Below are positions 49,701 to 57,693 of a DNA stretch of 64,000 nucleotides, in pieces. The position numbers and the translations under genes are program-made. Position 1 is the stretch's first letter, and every line of letters starts with the position of its first letter. The DNA comes from PALSA-278 sp963760285 (lineage in GTDB: Bacteria; Acidobacteriota; Terriglobia; Acidiferrales; UBA7541), in contig CAVXCI010000001.1 of the NCBI GenBank assembly GCA_963760285.1, forward strand, positions 1,674,001 through 1,738,000, given 5' to 3'. The notes under the pieces are model-generated. The model did not search any database. It was given only the letters and a program-made list of their open reading frames with translations, and was not told the origin of the DNA.

Positions 49701-49953
49701 ATGACTTCTTTCGCCTTCATTCTTGGCTGTGTGCCGCTATGGCGAGCTCCGGGTCCGGCGCAGTTTCCCGCAGGTCATGGGCATCACCGTCATCGGCGGC
49801 ATGTTGGCGGCCAGCGTCATCGCCATCTTCCTTATTCCGGCTCTGTTCTACATGATCGAAAGGCTGGGCGGAGCAAATCCGGCGGGCATAAACGTCACGA
49901 GCGTGAAGGATGCACCTGCTTCGAAACCCGCTAGTCCCGAGGGTGGAAACTGA
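46730..49953 (+). pseudogene. RND efflux inner-membrane pump (MexF/AcrB-type), disrupted by many single-base indels
   Basis: All parts of a roughly 1,060-residue RND pump are present in order: YRFFIDRPIVSMVISIVMVI, QVNATYVGADALTVEQSVA, FGAGKYAMRFWV, TVNPAGQIGGEPVPPGQEF, IVVFIFLQGWRATLIPLLAV, GLVVDDAIVVVEAVEHHIEKG, SFLPDEDQGYIFAGVQLPDA, YVNVDRDKVLQQGVQLQDVYQ, IGLVMLIGLSAKNAILIVEFAKTG and GITVIGGMLAASVIAIFLIPALFYMIERLGG. The frame shifts at least two dozen times, mostly by one extra base, for example near 46846, 46987, 47311, 47474, 47582, 47634, 48035 and 48206; some bases are missing instead (near 47164 and 47190). I found no in-frame stop or obvious missense damage between shifts. The longest intact stretch is about 47717-48035. 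The adaptor and channel genes are unbroken. It is either a sequencing/assembly artefact or a very young pseudogene. Confidence 0.9.
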
Positions 49954-49957
49954 TCCC

Positions 49958-51493
49958 ATGAAGGTCGCCGCTCAGGACGGAAGACATGGAACGCCAAAGA
50001 GGGCGCGGCACCAAGAGAATGGGTGTATTCGATTTTCCTCATCACTATTTCTGATGGGGGCCTCTATTCTGCTGGTTTTCACCGGCAGTTGCGCGGTCGG
50101 ACCTAATTACAAACGCCCGGCGGTAAATACCCCCGCCGATTTCCGGGGCGCCGCGGGAGCCGCCCAGCAAGCTTCGATTGCTGATTTGCCCTGGTGGGAA
50201 GTCTTCAAGGACCCCAAGCTGGCGGAATTGGTCAAGACCGCGCTGACTAATAATTATGATCTGCGCATCGCCATTACGCGCATCGAGCAGGCACAGGCGA
50301 TTTCCAGACAGGCCCAGGCGCAGTACTTTCCCTCCGCGGGATATGGCGCAACAGGAAGCGATGGCCGGAATGAATTCGGTGGCGCCATATCCCCCAATGG
50401 AGGCAGGACGCAGGGAACCTTCGTGGCCGTAGCCACGGCTGCCTGGGAGGTGGATGTCTGGGGCCGTATACGGCGCCTGAACGAGGCTGCCCTGGCTCAG
50501 TACCTCGCGACGGAACAAGCGCGGCGCGGCGTGATGCTGACGCTGGTGAGCAACGTTGCGCAGGCCTATTTTGAACTTCTGGAACTGGATCTCGAACTCG
50601 ACATCGCCAGGCAGACCACCGATTCGTTCACTCAAACGCTGAAGCTTTTCACGCAACGGCTGGAAGGCGGAGTGGCCTCAAGGCTGGACACTTCACGAGC
50701 CCAGGCGGCGCTGTCTGTCACCGCAGCCAGCATCCCGGAACTGGAGCGCCAGATTGGATTGAAAGAGAACGAAATTGACATGCTTCTGGGGGATAATCCC
50801 GCGGAAATTCCGCGCACCGCGAAACTAGTGGATGAGGATTTGCCGCCGGAAATTCCCGCCGGGCTCCCCTCGGCCTTGCTGGAACGCCGGCCCGACGTGC
50901 TGCAAGCGGAGCAGGAGATGCGCGCCGCCAATGCCCAGGTGGGAGTTGCCACGGCGGCCTTCTTCCCCCAGATTGGCCTTACCGCACTACTGGGACGGGC
51001 AAGCGCGCCGCTTTCTCAGGTTTCATCCGGGCAGGCAAACCTGTGGAGTATTGCCGGCAATATTGCCGGTCCCATTTATCAGGGAGGCGCTCTTACGGCT
51101 CAGAAGCGCCAGGCCGTGGCGTTCTGGGAGCAGACGAAACTGCAATACCAGCAAACCACCCTCAATGCTTTTGTGGATGTTTCCAATGCGCTTATTTCGC
51201 ATCAGAAATACGAAGGTGTTCGCGACCAGCAGGCCGAATCCGTAAGAGCCTATGAGGAGGCCGTGCATGTTGCGTTGCAGCGCTATATCGCCGGTTTCGC
51301 GAACTACTATGAAGTTCTGGAAGCGCAGCAACAACTGTTTCCGGCGCAAAATGCGCTGGCCCAGACGGAACTGAACCGCCGCGTGGTAATCGTGCAGCTT
51401 TATAAGGCGCTCGGCGGCGGCTGGAATTTGAAGGACCCCGATTGGGCGGGCCCCCAGCCTCGGGCTGCTTCTCCCGCGCCGCAAAACCCGTAG
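49958..51493 (+). CDS. RND efflux outer-membrane channel (NodT/OprM family)
   Basis: A 511-residue lipoprotein channel with the lipobox FTGSC. It starts at ATG 49958 or later at ATG 50054, which would put the signal closer to the N-terminus; the region before it is long and basic. The mature protein begins AVGPNYKRPAV, and repeats of the TolC-type fold are seen (LPWWEVFKDPKLAELVKTALTNN, WEVDVWGRIRRLNEAALAQY, LERRPDVLQAEQEMRAANAQVGVATAAFFPQIGLTA, GPIYQGG). It is intact and starts five bases after the pump gene ends, completing the tripartite efflux locus. Confidence 0.9.
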   Translation: MKVAAQDGRHGTPKRARHQENGCIRFSSSLFLMGASILLVFTGSCAVGPNYKRPAVNTPADFRGAAGAAQQASIADLPWWEVFKDPKLAELVKTALTNNYDLRIAITRIEQAQAISRQAQAQYFPSAGYGATGSDGRNEFGGAISPNGGRTQGTFVAVATAAWEVDVWGRIRRLNEAALAQYLATEQARRGVMLTLVSNVAQAYFELLELDLELDIARQTTDSFTQTLKLFTQRLEGGVASRLDTSRAQAALSVTAASIPELERQIGLKENEIDMLLGDNPAEIPRTAKLVDEDLPPEIPAGLPSALLERRPDVLQAEQEMRAANAQVGVATAAFFPQIGLTALLGRASAPLSQVSSGQANLWSIAGNIAGPIYQGGALTAQKRQAVAFWEQTKLQYQQTTLNAFVDVSNALISHQKYEGVRDQQAESVRAYEEAVHVALQRYIAGFANYYEVLEAQQQLFPAQNALAQTELNRRVVIVQLYKALGGGWNLKDPDWAGPQPRAASPAPQNP

Positions 51494-51520
51494 AGCTTTC
51501 TGTTCGCTTCTTAGAACACG

Positions 51521-52543
51521 CTATGACTTTGGCGCAGTTTTCTCGTGATGGCCGCCGAATTGGAAGCGCATCGCCGACAGCAGCTTATCGGCGAAATCTG
51601 CTTCGCCTCGCGAACTGAACCGCTCGTATAACGCCGCGGTAAGGACGTTTGCAGGCACGGCCTCGTCAATCGCCGCCTTGATGGTCCACCGTCCCTCGCC
51701 TGAATCGGAAACGCGGCCTTCGAACTTCGAGAGGGTGGGGTCCTCGATGAGGGCAATTGCCGTGAGATCGAGAAGCCAGGATGCAATTACGGTCCCACGC
51801 CGCCATACTTCCGCCACATCTCGCAAGTTGATGTTGTATTGGTAATGTTCCGGATCGCGCAAGGGAGTTGTCTCGGCGTCAACCGCATGCTTCTGCTGGC
51901 CCACGTTTGCCGAGCGCAGCACGCTCAGCCCCTCGGCATAGGCAGCCATGATTCCGTATTCGATTCCGTTGTGGACCATTTTCACGAAGTGGCCGGCGCC
52001 ATTTGGTCCGCAGTGCAGATAACCCTGCTCCGCGGTGCCGCCGATCTTCTCGCGTCCCGGCGTGCGCGGAATATTGCCGATGCCAGGAGCCAGGCGGGCG
52101 AAGATTGGATCCAAGTGCTTCACAATGTCGTTTTCGCCTCCAATCATCATGCCGTAACCACGCTCCAGTCCCCACACGCCGCCGCTCGTTCCCACATCCA
52201 CGTAATGAATCTGCTTCGCCCCAAGCTGCTTCGCGCGCCGGAGGTCGTCCACGTAGTAGGAATTTCCTCCATCAATCAGAATGTCGCCAGCCTCGAGGTA
52301 AGGCAGAAGGCCGGAGATAGTTTCATCCACGACGGCCGCTGGGACCATCATCCATATGGCCCGTGGTTTCCCCAGCTTCTTGGCGAAATCCTCGAGCGAA
52401 GATGCACCGATGGCTTTTTCGCTGACCGACGCAGCCACCGCTTTCGGCGACACGTCAAAGACCACGCATTGGTGGCCTCCGCCGATCAGCCGCCGCACCA
52501 TGTTCGCTCCCATTCTTCCCAGACCAACCATTCCGAGTTGCAT
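51521..52543 (-). CDS. gnd: 6-Phosphogluconate dehydrogenase, short GndA-type
   Basis: A 340-residue enzyme of the short NAD-dependent class: the NAD loop GLGRMGANM, DGGNSYYVDD, GTSGGVWGLERGYGMMIGG, the catalytic Lys in KMVHNGIEYGIMAAYAEG, and the C-terminal helix. It oxidises 6-phosphogluconate to ribulose-5-phosphate with loss of CO2. The length (about 300-340) excludes the long form (about 470). No glucose-6-phosphate dehydrogenase gene is in the window. It is the last gene of the respiratory operon, 12 bases after ctaG, possibly incidental, and converges with the efflux channel gene. Confidence 0.94.
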   Translation of the reverse strand: MQLGMVGLGRMGANMVRRLIGGGHQCVVFDVSPKAVAASVSEKAIGASSLEDFAKKLGKPRAIWMMVPAAVVDETISGLLPYLEAGDILIDGGNSYYVDDLRRAKQLGAKQIHYVDVGTSGGVWGLERGYGMMIGGENDIVKHLDPIFARLAPGIGNIPRTPGREKIGGTAEQGYLHCGPNGAGHFVKMVHNGIEYGIMAAYAEGLSVLRSANVGQQKHAVDAETTPLRDPEHYQYNINLRDVAEVWRRGTVIASWLLDLTAIALIEDPTLSKFEGRVSDSGEGRWTIKAAIDEAVPANVLTAALYERFSSRGEADFADKLLSAMRFQFGGHHEKTAPKS

Positions 52544-52555
52544 GCGTGACTCCTT

Positions 52556-53452
52556 TTAGATTCCCATCCGGCTATTCTCAGCCACGCCGATATCCCGCAC
52601 GGCGTGAAGATGTGAGTTTACATCACTGTCCGCGCCAAGGCTTGGCGAAAGAAGCCGGACAGTAATCAGCACTGCGGGGACCAGGCACACGATTGTCCCC
52701 AGCACCCACATCAGAACGCCAGCCAGCACTTGATCCTCCAGCGGCGAAAGATGGGAAATCCGTGGCGCGGATTCGTAGGACGGATAGAGAACGCGGTCAC
52801 AGAACGCGAGGAATGCGCCCAGCGCTCCTCCGGGAAACATCCCAAGAAAGAGGTAAACAGGGATGGACCATCGCGGCCACCTCGAAACACTGGGAAATGG
52901 CTGGATCACCGGCCACCAGAAGAGTAACGAAGCTGAAAAGAAACAGATGTGTTCCATGTCGTGCCAGGAATTTGACCGCAGCGCCAATTCAAACGCAGCC
53001 GGGATGTGCCAGCCAAGAAGTACCAGGGCGGCGACAAGCCAACAAACCGCGGGATGAGTGAGAAAGTTTCCGAGCCATTCAATTGGAGTCCAGCGCAAAA
53101 ACGGACTCACAATTTTGCGGACAATTGTCTTCGGCAGCCCACGCAATAGGGGCAGTGTCGGCGCGCCCAGCAAAACCAACGGAGGAGCAATGGCCATTAG
53201 CAGGAGATGTTGCACCATGTGAAGCGAGAGCGACACATCGTCAAACGCCTCCAGAGGCGATCCGACGGCAATCCATAGGGAAGCAATCCCACTCATAAAC
53301 GCTGTCAAATGCCAGAACGAAACCAGTTTTGGGAAGCGACTGTGAAGATGGATCCAGCCTCGGGCATATACGATGGCCATGGCGCAAAGAATCACGTTTA
53401 CTTCGATAGGAGGAGACCATTCCCGGAAGATTGCCTGAGCCTCGGGTGTCAT
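52556..53452 (-). CDS. CtaG, cytochrome c oxidase assembly factor (caa3 type)
   Basis: A 298-residue membrane protein from ATG 53452 (36 upstream codons are open but overlap the cytochrome b gene). About seven helices with the family motifs FDDVSLSLHMVQHLLLMAIAPPLVLLGAP, HPAVCWLVAALVLLGWHIPAAFELAL, and HDMEHICFFSASLLFWW. CtaG of this family helps insert copper into caa3-type oxidases, as in Bacillus subtilis. Its place behind the cytochrome b and caa3 genes fits. A polar C-terminal tail (about 25 residues) is extra. Confidence 0.9.
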   Translation of the reverse strand: MTPEAQAIFREWSPPIEVNVILCAMAIVYARGWIHLHSRFPKLVSFWHLTAFMSGIASLWIAVGSPLEAFDDVSLSLHMVQHLLLMAIAPPLVLLGAPTLPLLRGLPKTIVRKIVSPFLRWTPIEWLGNFLTHPAVCWLVAALVLLGWHIPAAFELALRSNSWHDMEHICFFSASLLFWWPVIQPFPSVSRWPRWSIPVYLFLGMFPGGALGAFLAFCDRVLYPSYESAPRISHLSPLEDQVLAGVLMWVLGTIVCLVPAVLITVRLLSPSLGADSDVNSHLHAVRDIGVAENSRMGI

Positions 53453-53459
53453 GGCGATT

Positions 53460-54947
53460 CTATGGTTGAGCCGAAGGCGAGCTGGAGGAATCCACACCAC
53501 TGACGACGGCGTGAGAAGCGTTGCGCGCGGGCGATCGTCCTTCGGGGTGCAAGGTCTCAAGGAATGCGACCAGTGCGGTGGTCTCGGGAGGACTTAGATT
53601 GCTGCCGTAAGCGGGCATATTCCCGCCGCCCTGAATTACCTGCCGAATCATCTGATCCGCAGTCATGCGGACCGCGATGCTGTCCAGCGCGGGCCCGCGC
53701 TTTCCGCCCTGGTGATCAAGGGCATGGCAGTTGTGGCACTGCTTCAACTGGAAAACGAGCGCGCCTTGCCGCTCCAGCGCGGACCGATTAGCCAGAAACT
53801 TCGCGGGGATGGGAGTGCCGCTCCACGCATCCATGTCCGGGCTCCAGGGCGCTTTTTGGGCAAGACGTGTAAGTGTGCCGAACGCAACTGCCACCAGCAA
53901 AATGGTCAATACGGCCACGGGCCTGCGCCGCCAACTTTTTTCCCCTTCGCCAAATAGAAAGGGCAAAAGGACCAACGCAAGAATTCCGAGGACTGGGCCG
54001 ATGAGCAGCACCGCAGTTTCCGTAGAGGGGGGCAGGAGCGAAAGCACCGCATATAACCAGAGGAAGAAAAAATCGGGTCGCGGAGCGGTCTGAATAATGG
54101 TGGGATCGGGCGGGCCGGACGGACCGAAGGGGCCGAAATAGAACGCGCAGGCGGCGATGGAGAGCAAAATGAAGGCGCTGAAAAACATGTCCTTCCAAAC
54201 GGCCGACGGCACAAAGGGCACTCCGTCTTTCTTGATCAAGTCATGGTATTCGTTGAGGTAGGTTGTCTTGCGGACCACCCGCCCGGGCATGGGCCATTCG
54301 TTGATGCCCAGCTTCAGGACCATCAAAATGTGAACCGCCACAAATGCGATCAGCAGACCGGGGATGATGAATACGTGCAGCGCGAAGAAGCGCGAAAGCG
54401 TAGCTCCGGCAATGATGGGACCGCCCAGGAGCAAGTAGACAATCTTCGGCCCAAAGAGGGGCACGCGGCTGGCAATTGACGCCCCAATCCCAAGTCCCCA
54501 GTAGGCGTCCTGGTCAAATCTCATCACCTGGCCGGTGAAGGCCATTCCCAGCGTCACCAGCAGGAGAAACACGCCGACGATCCAGGTGAGCTCACGCGGG
54601 TATTTGTATGCGCCGAACATGAAAACCTGCACCATGTGAATCAGAACAATGGCCACCATGAATTCCGATCCCCAGCCGTGCAGCGCGCGGATGAACCATC
54701 CCAGCGCGATATCGTGATTCAAAGTCTGGAGGCTGTTCCATGCCTCCCCAGCGGAAGGGACATACACAAGGGCCAGCATGATGCCGGTGACAATTTGCAG
54801 AATGAACACGACGAACGCCGCGCTGCCAAAGACGTAAAACCAGCTGGCGGTTTCGCGCGGGACGGGATGCTCAGCGGTCTCCCGCAGAGTTGCGGCAACC
54901 TGAAGGCGCGCGTCCAGCCAATCACCAACTGTTTTGATCAAGCGCAC
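53460..54947 (-). CDS. Cytochrome b with a C-terminal cytochrome c domain
   Basis: A 495-residue quinol-oxidising subunit of a bc complex. The N-terminal half is cytochrome b: the first pair of haem histidines in RALHGWGSEFMVAIVLIHM and the second in LHVFIIPGLLIAFVAVHI, with EWPMPGRVVRKTTYLNEYH at the end of the b6 domain. Next are three further helices (subunit IV-like; about 280-380). The last 100 residues are a c-type domain with CHNCH and a Met ligand region (GGNMPAYGSNLS). The start is GTG 54947, ten bases inside the Rieske gene's end. This b-c fusion makes a separate cytochrome c1 unnecessary. Confidence 0.93.
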   Translation of the reverse strand: MRLIKTVGDWLDARLQVAATLRETAEHPVPRETASWFYVFGSAAFVVFILQIVTGIMLALVYVPSAGEAWNSLQTLNHDIALGWFIRALHGWGSEFMVAIVLIHMVQVFMFGAYKYPRELTWIVGVFLLLVTLGMAFTGQVMRFDQDAYWGLGIGASIASRVPLFGPKIVYLLLGGPIIAGATLSRFFALHVFIIPGLLIAFVAVHILMVLKLGINEWPMPGRVVRKTTYLNEYHDLIKKDGVPFVPSAVWKDMFFSAFILLSIAACAFYFGPFGPSGPPDPTIIQTAPRPDFFFLWLYAVLSLLPPSTETAVLLIGPVLGILALVLLPFLFGEGEKSWRRRPVAVLTILLVAVAFGTLTRLAQKAPWSPDMDAWSGTPIPAKFLANRSALERQGALVFQLKQCHNCHALDHQGGKRGPALDSIAVRMTADQMIRQVIQGGGNMPAYGSNLSPPETTALVAFLETLHPEGRSPARNASHAVVSGVDSSSSPSAQP

Positions 54948-55480
54948 GGCGCCATTCCTGAATCAATATTGGCCGCGTGGCCCGGCGTGGGCATTTCACC
55001 CGCCTTGATATACAACTTTCCATCTCCCGTCTTGTAGCGATATGTGAACAATCCGCGCTCCGGAGGGCCCGATGCGCGCGAACCGTCCTGGTAATACACT
55101 CCGCCGTGGCAAGGGCACATAAACAGGCTGGATTGCGGGAACCAATGCACGGGACATCCCAAATGAGCGCAGTTGATGGCGAACACCTGGAATTTGCTGC
55201 CGTCCAGATTGCGAACCCAGCAGGCAATGTCGGCTGTGTCTCCATCCCACGAGCTCACAACCGGGTTTCGGTAGGTCGCGAATCGTGTCTGACCTTCGGG
55301 AAACTGTTCGATGTCGCCAAGGGAAACCCAATGTTCGTAGTTGCGCGTCTTCGATCGCAAAGCGGGAGAAAGGATGTAACGAATGATCGGCACGGCCAGA
55401 ATCACTGCGACGATGCCGTTGAAAAGAAGGCCCATCTTCATCAGGAGATCACGCCTTGTGATACCGCCAGGCAACGTCAT
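54938..55480 (-). CDS. Rieske iron-sulfur protein
   Basis: A 180-residue Rieske subunit from ATG 55480, overlapping the stop of the diheme cytochrome gene (ATGA). A Tat-type signal and anchor comes first (TRRDLLMKMGLLFNGIVAVILAVP). The cluster motifs are CAHLGC and CPCHGG, each giving one Cys and one His. The body has the b6f/bc-type proline-containing loop (GPPERGLFTYRYKTGDGKL). It passes electrons from quinol to the c-type haems. The pair cluster-box spacing (about 20 residues) is typical. Confidence 0.94.
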   Translation of the reverse strand: MTLPGGITRRDLLMKMGLLFNGIVAVILAVPIIRYILSPALRSKTRNYEHWVSLGDIEQFPEGQTRFATYRNPVVSSWDGDTADIACWVRNLDGSKFQVFAINCAHLGCPVHWFPQSSLFMCPCHGGVYYQDGSRASGPPERGLFTYRYKTGDGKLYIKAGEMPTPGHAANIDSGMAPCA

Positions 55481-56214
55481 GGATTTTCTCCCAGTGGTTT
55501 GACGGCATTCGCGTAGGGCTGGCCCGGGAATTTCGGGCGCTGAGAAGCCAGCCACGCCACAACATCGGAGATTTCCTGGGAGGACATCGGTTTCCCCGGG
55601 ACGTTTCCGCGCCAGTCCGGGGCGCCCAATTCCGGGCGGCCCACGATGACCATCGTTCGAAGCTCCTGGTCATTGACCAGCGCCAGGAATGAGCCGTCCA
55701 CAATCGAACTGCCTCTTGGACCGCCTCGGCCTTGCAGTCCGTGGCAGGAAGCGCAATACACGCCATACACTTCTGCTCCACGCGAGGAATCGCCCGGCCC
55801 AGCAGCCGAGTATGGCGGCGGATTTTCACCATGCAGTGCATCAGCCTTTGCCCAACGCTGCCGAATTCCATGGACGATGATGTCAACTTGATTTTGAGTG
55901 AGCATCCCTCCGGCACTTTCTGCAAACGCGGGCATGGAAATCCCCGCGACCCCATTGGTAGCCGCCTGCCGCACGACGGAATCGTCGGCGATGGCCAGGT
56001 AGACGGGATCGTTGAGGGCGATGGCTGCTCCCCCTTTACCGTTCTGTCCATGGCAGCCAGCGCAGTTCTGCCCATATAATGTGTCAAAATCGGTGATATT
56101 GGCTGGCATCACAAGCATTTCATCCGCAACAGGCCGCCCCGGCGCGTTAGAACAAGCCGATGAGCCAACGACCAGGACTCCCGCAGCTGCGAGGATGAAC
56201 GCACGAAAGCTCAT
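55477..56214 (-). CDS. Diheme cytochrome c lipoprotein
   Basis: A 245-residue lipoprotein (signal VLVVGSSAC) with two cytochrome c domains. Haem sites are CAGCH at about residue 50 and CASCH at about residue 155, each followed by a Met-containing loop (GISMPAFAESAGGMLT and VPGKPMSSQEI). It likely carries electrons from the bc complex to the caa3 oxidase outside the inner membrane. It overlaps both neighbours by four bases (ATGA). A Gly-rich turn (QNGKGG and LQGRGG) after each haem site shows duplication. Confidence 0.9.
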   Translation of the reverse strand: MSFRAFILAAAGVLVVGSSACSNAPGRPVADEMLVMPANITDFDTLYGQNCAGCHGQNGKGGAAIALNDPVYLAIADDSVVRQAATNGVAGISMPAFAESAGGMLTQNQVDIIVHGIRQRWAKADALHGENPPPYSAAGPGDSSRGAEVYGVYCASCHGLQGRGGPRGSSIVDGSFLALVNDQELRTMVIVGRPELGAPDWRGNVPGKPMSSQEISDVVAWLASQRPKFPGQPYANAVKPLGENP

Positions 56215-57077
56215 TGCGGTCCGTCCCTTTCGGGCTTCTCCGCCATGGCTCCGGGAGTTTCAACCCCCGCGCGCACGGCGAACGGCAGAAATTGGTTCGT
56301 GCGAACGCGCGATTGCCGGACCACTACCAATCCGGCAACAATTCCGAAAGCAAACTGCGAAGCGATGAACCAGCGCCAATCGATATGTTCATCGAGAAGC
56401 GGATTGATAAGTCCGAGGACGCTGTGCAGCAAGCCGGTCCACAATATCGGTGCGATGAGCCCGCCCAGAAGGATGGGGCGGCGGGGAAACATCGGCAGCA
56501 TGGCGCCGTAGAGGAGGCCCACCAGCGTGGATGTGAGCAGGTGAATGACCGCGGCCAATGCAAAAGTGTCCAAGTGGAATGCGTTGAGGGAGGACGATCC
56601 CAATTGGAGTGACGGGGCATAGACGGTTGCGGCGAGCAGGTTGATGGGATACCAGATGCTGCCCTGTTTGATAACTCCGTAAAGACATGCAAGCGCCGCC
56701 ATGGCTACACTCCCGGCCAGACCTCCCTTGATTCCCGCGGAGACGGGATAGGTTTCCAGAGGGAGCACGGCGCGAGTGAGTTCAGGCGCAATGGCGAGCC
56801 GCGCCACTTCTCGGCGGGAGGTGAAGATAGCCGGAGCTTCTTCAACCACACGAACGGTGACGTGCTGTTCGTGCGGCAGGACCTCGGTGAACCAGCCTGC
56901 GCATCCGGCAATCGTCAGCAGACCTCCCAGGACGCTGAGAGAAAGGCTGGTGACAAGGCCGGCGAACAGTAGTGTGATGCCGAACGCAAGGACGATGGGC
57001 CACGCCGCCGGCGCGGGCAAATTGACCGTGGGGGGCGCTTTCGCGCGGAGGCCGGATTGTGAGCTGGTCAAGGCCAT
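56211..57077 (-). CDS. Membrane protein of the oxidase operon, function unknown
   Basis: A 288-residue protein from ATG 57077, four bases after the coxIII stop. Two hydrophobic segments lie near the N-terminus (WPIVLAFGITLLFAGLVTSL, VLGGLLTIAGCAGWF), then a soluble part with an HEQHVTVRV segment, then four to five helices (GSVAMAALACLYGVI, LAAVIHLLTSTLVGLLYGAML, LLGGLIAPILWTGLLHSVLGLI, FIASQFAFGIVAGLVVV). No haem or copper motif is seen apart from a few His. It does not look like the usual subunit IV. It is translationally coupled on both sides, so it is probably a structural or assembly part of the complex. Confidence 0.75.
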   Translation of the reverse strand: MALTSSQSGLRAKAPPTVNLPAPAAWPIVLAFGITLLFAGLVTSLSLSVLGGLLTIAGCAGWFTEVLPHEQHVTVRVVEEAPAIFTSRREVARLAIAPELTRAVLPLETYPVSAGIKGGLAGSVAMAALACLYGVIKQGSIWYPINLLAATVYAPSLQLGSSSLNAFHLDTFALAAVIHLLTSTLVGLLYGAMLPMFPRRPILLGGLIAPILWTGLLHSVLGLINPLLDEHIDWRWFIASQFAFGIVAGLVVVRQSRVRTNQFLPFAVRAGVETPGAMAEKPERDGPQ

Positions 57078-57081
57078 TTTG

Positions 57082-57678
57082 TCAGCGACCGACGACATAC
57101 ACGACCGTAAAAACCGCGATCCAAACGACATCAACAAAATGCCAATAAAACGAAAAAATGTCAGCGCGTTCGCTATGTTCCCGTTTCACTTTTCCGCAAA
57201 GAGTCAAAACCAAGCCGGTGCTGAGGCCGATAAGGCCCACGGTGACGTGGAAGGCATGAAGCCCCACTAACGAATAGAAAGTGGTGCCAAACAGATTGGT
57301 GCTGATGGTCAGTCCCTTCGCATAAATCAGGTGATGCCATTCCAGACCTGTTTCAACCAGGAAGATTGCCCCCAGTGCGACCGTCGAAAACCACCAAACC
57401 CCGAATGCCTTGATTCGGCCATTACGGAGCGCTCTGATGGCAAAATGAATCGTCAGGCTGCTGGAAAGCAGGCAGATGGTGGCGAAGATGGGCGTTTTCA
57501 GGACGTCCTTTGGCAACGGCCCCGCCACGCTTTTCCCGATATAGAAAATGTAGGCCACCACGAAAATTGTAAACATGGCGGACTCGGCAGCGATGAGGCA
57601 AAGCATTCCCACGCGTCCGCGATCCGGCAGCTGCCATTGCGGCTCAATCGGCACAGAGGTGACAGGCGCGCTGCTCAA
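57082..57678 (-). CDS. ctaE: Cytochrome c oxidase subunit III
   Basis: A 198-residue membrane subunit with five helices and the family features: GRVGMLCLIAAESAMFTIF (conserved Glu), HFAIRALRNGR, WHHLIYAKGLTIS, LVGLHAFHVTVGLIGLSTGLVL and FYWHFVDVVWIAVFTVVYVV. It stabilises proton uptake in the oxidase. It is the short bacterial form (about 200 residues). Gene order coxII-coxI-coxIII and 15-base spacing to coxI fit caa3 operons. Confidence 0.95.
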   Translation of the reverse strand: MSSAPVTSVPIEPQWQLPDRGRVGMLCLIAAESAMFTIFVVAYIFYIGKSVAGPLPKDVLKTPIFATICLLSSSLTIHFAIRALRNGRIKAFGVWWFSTVALGAIFLVETGLEWHHLIYAKGLTISTNLFGTTFYSLVGLHAFHVTVGLIGLSTGLVLTLCGKVKREHSERADIFSFYWHFVDVVWIAVFTVVYVVGR

Positions 57679-57693
57679 CGAATGCTCTCCGCG

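Noticed and set aside
46730..49953. Programmed frameshifting or split pump subunits
   Set aside because: There are far too many shifts, in both directions and without slippery sequences; the pieces do not match functional domains.
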